A stretch of DNA of 64,000 nucleotides, from positions 1 through 64,000 of the forward strand of contig JAIRJW010000012.1 in NCBI GenBank assembly GCA_031260455.1, given 5' to 3'. How positions within the stretch are numbered: the stretch's first letter is position 1; each line of letters opens with the position of its first letter. Shown piece by piece: positions 61,917 to 64,000 of the stretch. Source of the DNA: Fluviicola sp. (lineage in GTDB: Bacteria; Bacteroidota; Bacteroidia; Flavobacteriales_D; Crocinitomicaceae). A program made the translations under genes and the position numbers. Below the pieces are notes generated by a model. That model searched no databases. It saw only the letters and a list, made by a program, of their open reading frames with translations, and had not been told where the DNA came from.

Positions 61917-62785
61917 AAAACGAAATTGTATTATACCAATCAGATGATTTGCCCGAACGCATAGAAGTTTGGGTTGATGAAGCAATGGAAACCGTTTGGC
62001 TTACGCAACAGCAAATGGCGGAATTGTTTGGTAGAAACCGTGTTGCTATTACACAACACATTGGCAACATATTTAAAGAAGGCGAATTAGACAAAAAAGT
62101 GGTGTGTAAGGATTTCTTACATACCACTCAACACGGTGCTATAACAGGGAAAACACAAGAAAAGAACGTAAAGTATTACAATCTTGATGTCATCATCTCT
62201 GTAGGCTATCGTGTTAAATCCAAGCAAGGTACGCAGTTCAGAATATGGGCAACCAATGTATTGCGAGATTACCTGTTAAAAGGTTATGCCCTAAACCAAC
62301 GAATGAACCGCATTGAAAACACAGTTGAAAATTTAGCTGGCAAAGTAAACCAAATAGACCTGCAAATAAACACACACCTCATACCCACGCAAGGCGTGTT
62401 TTTTGACGGACAAGTGTTTGATGCCTACGAACTGACGTCTAAAATTATTCGCACAGCAAAAAAAAGCATTGTGTTAATTGACAACTATATTGATGAAAAC
62501 ACCCTTGCCCATTTAGCCAAAAAAAATAAAAAAGTAAATGTATTATTGCTCTCTAAAAACACAAACAAACAACTGACATTGGACATTCAAAAAGCCAACA
62601 CACAATACGGCAATTTTGAACTTAAAATCTTTAACAAAAGCCACGACCGCTTTTTAATTATTGACCACAAAGACGTGTATCATTTAGGGGCATCGCTCAA
62701 AGACTTGGGCAAAAAATGGTTTGCCTTTTCTAAAATGGATAAAAATTCGGTAGAAAACATTTTAAAAGAAGTGGAAAATGAGTAA
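61913..62785 (+). CDS. RhuM-family protein with C-terminal phospholipase-D-like domain
   Basis: This is a 290-residue protein. The N-terminal part (about 1-130) is RhuM/virulence-protein-like, with VWLTQQQMAELFGRN, HIGNIFKEGEL and YYNLDVIISVGYRV. The C-terminal part (about 155-290) reads SKIIRTAKKSIVLIDNYID and HDRFLIID, an HxKxxxxD-like motif with Arg for Lys, followed by YHLGASLKDLG. RhuM genes often ride in type I restriction operons between hsdM, hsdS and hsdR; the molecular role is unclear. ATG 61913 is chosen over 61832 because MKNEIVLYQ is the family start and gives the 4-bp overlap. The stop overlaps the hsdS fragment by 8 bp. Confidence 0.85.
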   Translation: MKNEIVLYQSDDLPERIEVWVDEAMETVWLTQQQMAELFGRNRVAITQHIGNIFKEGELDKKVVCKDFLHTTQHGAITGKTQEKNVKYYNLDVIISVGYRVKSKQGTQFRIWATNVLRDYLLKGYALNQRMNRIENTVENLAGKVNQIDLQINTHLIPTQGVFFDGQVFDAYELTSKIIRTAKKSIVLIDNYIDENTLAHLAKKNKKVNVLLLSKNTNKQLTLDIQKANTQYGNFELKIFNKSHDRFLIIDHKDVYHLGASLKDLGKKWFAFSKMDKNSVENILKEVENE

Positions 62786-62879
62786 GAAGAAAAAAATATT
62801 ACCCGAATTACGTTTTCCTGAGTTTATAAAAAAATCAGGTAATCAAGATAATCTTAAAAATCAAGGTTCAGACAATTAA
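62778..62879 (+). pseudogene. hsdS 5' fragment (33 codons)
   Basis: It encodes KILPELRFPEFIKKSGNQ and ends at GSDN then TAA. It is a near copy of the first 34 codons of the intact hsdS at 63716: from 62798 to 62876 it matches 63739-63817 at 66 of 79 positions without gaps, 941 bp apart. In hsdS the same point continues into GEWEEKTL. It is a duplicated or stranded gene start left of the DinD gene. Confidence 0.75.
62831..62876 (+). repeat. Island repeat R4
   Basis: It lies inside the hsdS 5' fragment and shares the tail AAAAATCAAGGTTCAGACAAT (last 20-21 bp identical with R5), with the AATC rhythm upstream. Confidence 0.65.
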
Positions 62880-62882
62880 AAA

Positions 62883-63719
62883 ATGAAAACAGAAGAAATA
62901 AAAGAATTATTTGCCCAATTTGAAATGGCAGCAGCAGAATTGGAAGGCATAGAATGTTGGAGCGCTAGAGAACTGCAACATCTATTGGGCTATAGCAAAT
63001 GGGAAAACTTTGAAAAAGTTGTTCAAAAAGCAAAAGATGCCTGTAAAAATGCAGGGGAAGAAGTAGCATATCATTTTCCTGACATCAGGAAAACGATAGC
63101 AATGCCTAAAAGTGCTGAAAAAGAGATAGATGACATTTTACTAACCCGCTATGCTTGCTATTTGATAGCCCAAAACGGGGACAGCCGGAAACAGGAAATT
63201 GCCTTTGCCCAAAACTACTTTGCCGTGCAAACACGCAGGGCTGAATTGGTTGAACAGCGGTTATTGGAATATGAACGGGTAAAAGCCCGCGAAAAACTGA
63301 GCCAAACTGAAAAACACCTTTCGGGAATATTATACGAAAGAGGTGTGGATAGCCAGGGATTTGCCGTTATCAGAAGCAAAGGCGACCAAGCTTTGTTTCG
63401 ACTGAACACCCAAATGTTGAAACGCAAAATGGGAACGCCGGATAACAGACCCGTTGCCGATTTTTTGCCTACCATCAGTATAAAAGCGAAAGATTTAGCG
63501 GCTGAAATGACGGGACTGAATGTACAGAGCAAAGACTTAAAAGGGCAAAATAAAATAGAACAAGAACATATTGATAATAATCTTGCGGTACGTGACATGC
63601 TTACCAAGCGGGGTATCGTTCCCGAAAATTTATTGCCTGCCGAAGATGTGAAAAAACTACAGCGAAAATTGGACAGTGATGAAAAGAAAATGTTGAAAGA
63701 CACCAAGAAAAAAAGATGA
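62883..63719 (+). CDS. DinD-like DNA-damage-inducible family protein
   Basis: This is a 278-residue protein. The BRO-N-like start has ECWSARELQHLLGYSKWENF, then ILLTRYACYLIAQNGD, and the DinD-type C-terminal half has KHLSGILYERGVD, FAVIRSKGDQALF and LPTISIKAKDLAAEMT. It is about the length of E. coli DinD, a RecA-interacting SOS protein. It is frequently found inside Bacteroidota type I restriction operons, where it may limit self-damage; that is inference. It is bracketed by the hsdS fragment and hsdS, overlapping the latter by 4 bp (ATGA). Confidence 0.87.
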   Translation: MKTEEIKELFAQFEMAAAELEGIECWSARELQHLLGYSKWENFEKVVQKAKDACKNAGEEVAYHFPDIRKTIAMPKSAEKEIDDILLTRYACYLIAQNGDSRKQEIAFAQNYFAVQTRRAELVEQRLLEYERVKAREKLSQTEKHLSGILYERGVDSQGFAVIRSKGDQALFRLNTQMLKRKMGTPDNRPVADFLPTISIKAKDLAAEMTGLNVQSKDLKGQNKIEQEHIDNNLAVRDMLTKRGIVPENLLPAEDVKKLQRKLDSDEKKMLKDTKKKR

Positions 63720-64000
63720 ATAAAAAGAATAATAAATTATTACCCGAATTGCGATTTCCTGAGTTTGTGGAAAACTCAGGAAATCGCGGCAATCCCAAAA
63801 ATCAAGGTTCAGACAATGGGGAGTGGGAAGAAAAAACGTTGGGGGAAGTTGGTGATTTTATTGGTGGTGGAACGCCTGACACTACAAATGAAGAATATTG
63901 GAACGGGGATATTTTATGGTTTACACCAACAGAAGTTAAGGAAGGAAATTTAACTAATAGCAAAAGAAAAATAACAGAAAAAGGATTGCAAAGTTCTTCT
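63716..64000 (+). CDS. hsdS: Type I restriction-modification specificity subunit (3' end outside window)
   Basis: The first 95 codons are present. They read LLPELRFPEF, then an unusual 17-residue insert containing NPKNQGSDN, then GEWEEKTLGEVGDFIGGGTP and LWFTPTEV, the standard start of an HsdS target-recognition domain. In typical HsdS proteins LRFPEF runs directly into GEWE, so the insert (encoded by repeat R5) is a DNA insertion kept in frame. HsdS sets the DNA target of the complex. hsdM must lie further right or elsewhere. Confidence 0.9.
   Translation, partial: MNKKNNKLLPELRFPEFVENSGNRGNPKNQGSDNGEWEEKTLGEVGDFIGGGTPDTTNEEYWNGDILWFTPTEVKEGNLTNSKRKITEKGLQSSS
63771..63817 (+). repeat. Island repeat R5 (in-frame inside hsdS)
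   Basis: The last copy, aligned without gaps to R4 at +941 bp. A hairpin CCTGAGTTT-N4-AAACTCAGG overlaps its left end. It adds codons to hsdS without breaking the frame. Confidence 0.65.

Noticed and set aside
1..64000. CRISPR arrays, tRNA or rRNA genes, insertion sequences
   Set aside because: No regularly spaced short repeats with spacers, no tRNA-like T-loop/acceptor pattern in the gaps, and no transposase-like protein were seen.

Overview
The window looks like chromosomal DNA of a Bacteroidota bacterium, most likely order Flavobacteriales and possibly Fluviicola/Crocinitomicaceae-like; the genus is an inference. The evidence is a set of TAnnTTTG promoter boxes without Shine-Dalgarno-led starts, a relic of a type IX secretion sorting domain, a YtxH/holin/DUF6327 trio, and a flexirubin-type aryl-polyene cluster containing a tyrosine-ammonia-lyase-like enzyme. 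No tRNA, rRNA, CRISPR array or insertion sequence was seen.

Layout. 1-4948: a large secreted repeat protein running off the left edge, an XRE-pentapeptide-repeat protein behind an array of palindromic boxes, a Ppx/GppA phosphatase and a decayed T9SS domain. 4986-31775: mostly housekeeping and solitary genes (ileS, LD-carboxypeptidase, two paralogous exported proteins, aldehyde dehydrogenase, a two-component system, a DEAD-box helicase, mgtE, O-antigen-ligase-like, S41 protease, rnpA, cysS, a Cys/Met PLP enzyme facing an Lrp regulator across an Lrp-type box, a GxxExxY nuclease between inverted repeats, the YtxH operon, a 2-hydroxyacid dehydrogenase).

31977-56584: an aryl-polyene (flexirubin-type) cluster of about 24.6 kb. 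The left part holds a phosphopantetheinyl transferase, a C45 acyltransferase, an acyl-activating ligase, a halogenase-like flavoprotein, two CrtI-like oxidoreductases and a 1267-residue MMPL-PlsC-methyltransferase fusion. The right part is one tightly overlapping operon (44300-56584). Proposed flow: ammonia lyase makes the hydroxycinnamate starter, the ligase activates it, ACPs carry it, three ketosynthases plus a Gln-type chain-length factor extend it, FabG and hotdog dehydratases make the polyene, and acyltransferases, LolA-like and MMPL proteins move it to the outer membrane. No DarA/DarB dialkylresorcinol genes are in the window.

56625-64000: an AT-rich accessory island: a small gene bounded by GTTAGCGGC repeats, then a type I restriction locus (XRE, hsdR, GxxExxY nuclease, truncated DUF1016, RhuM-like, hsdS fragment, DinD-like, hsdS running off the right edge) punctuated by five copies of a roughly 47-bp repeat. 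hsdM is not in the window. The most unusual items are this repeat-punctuated island, the helically phased box array at 3325-3474, and the Lrp-type site at 28702-28716.
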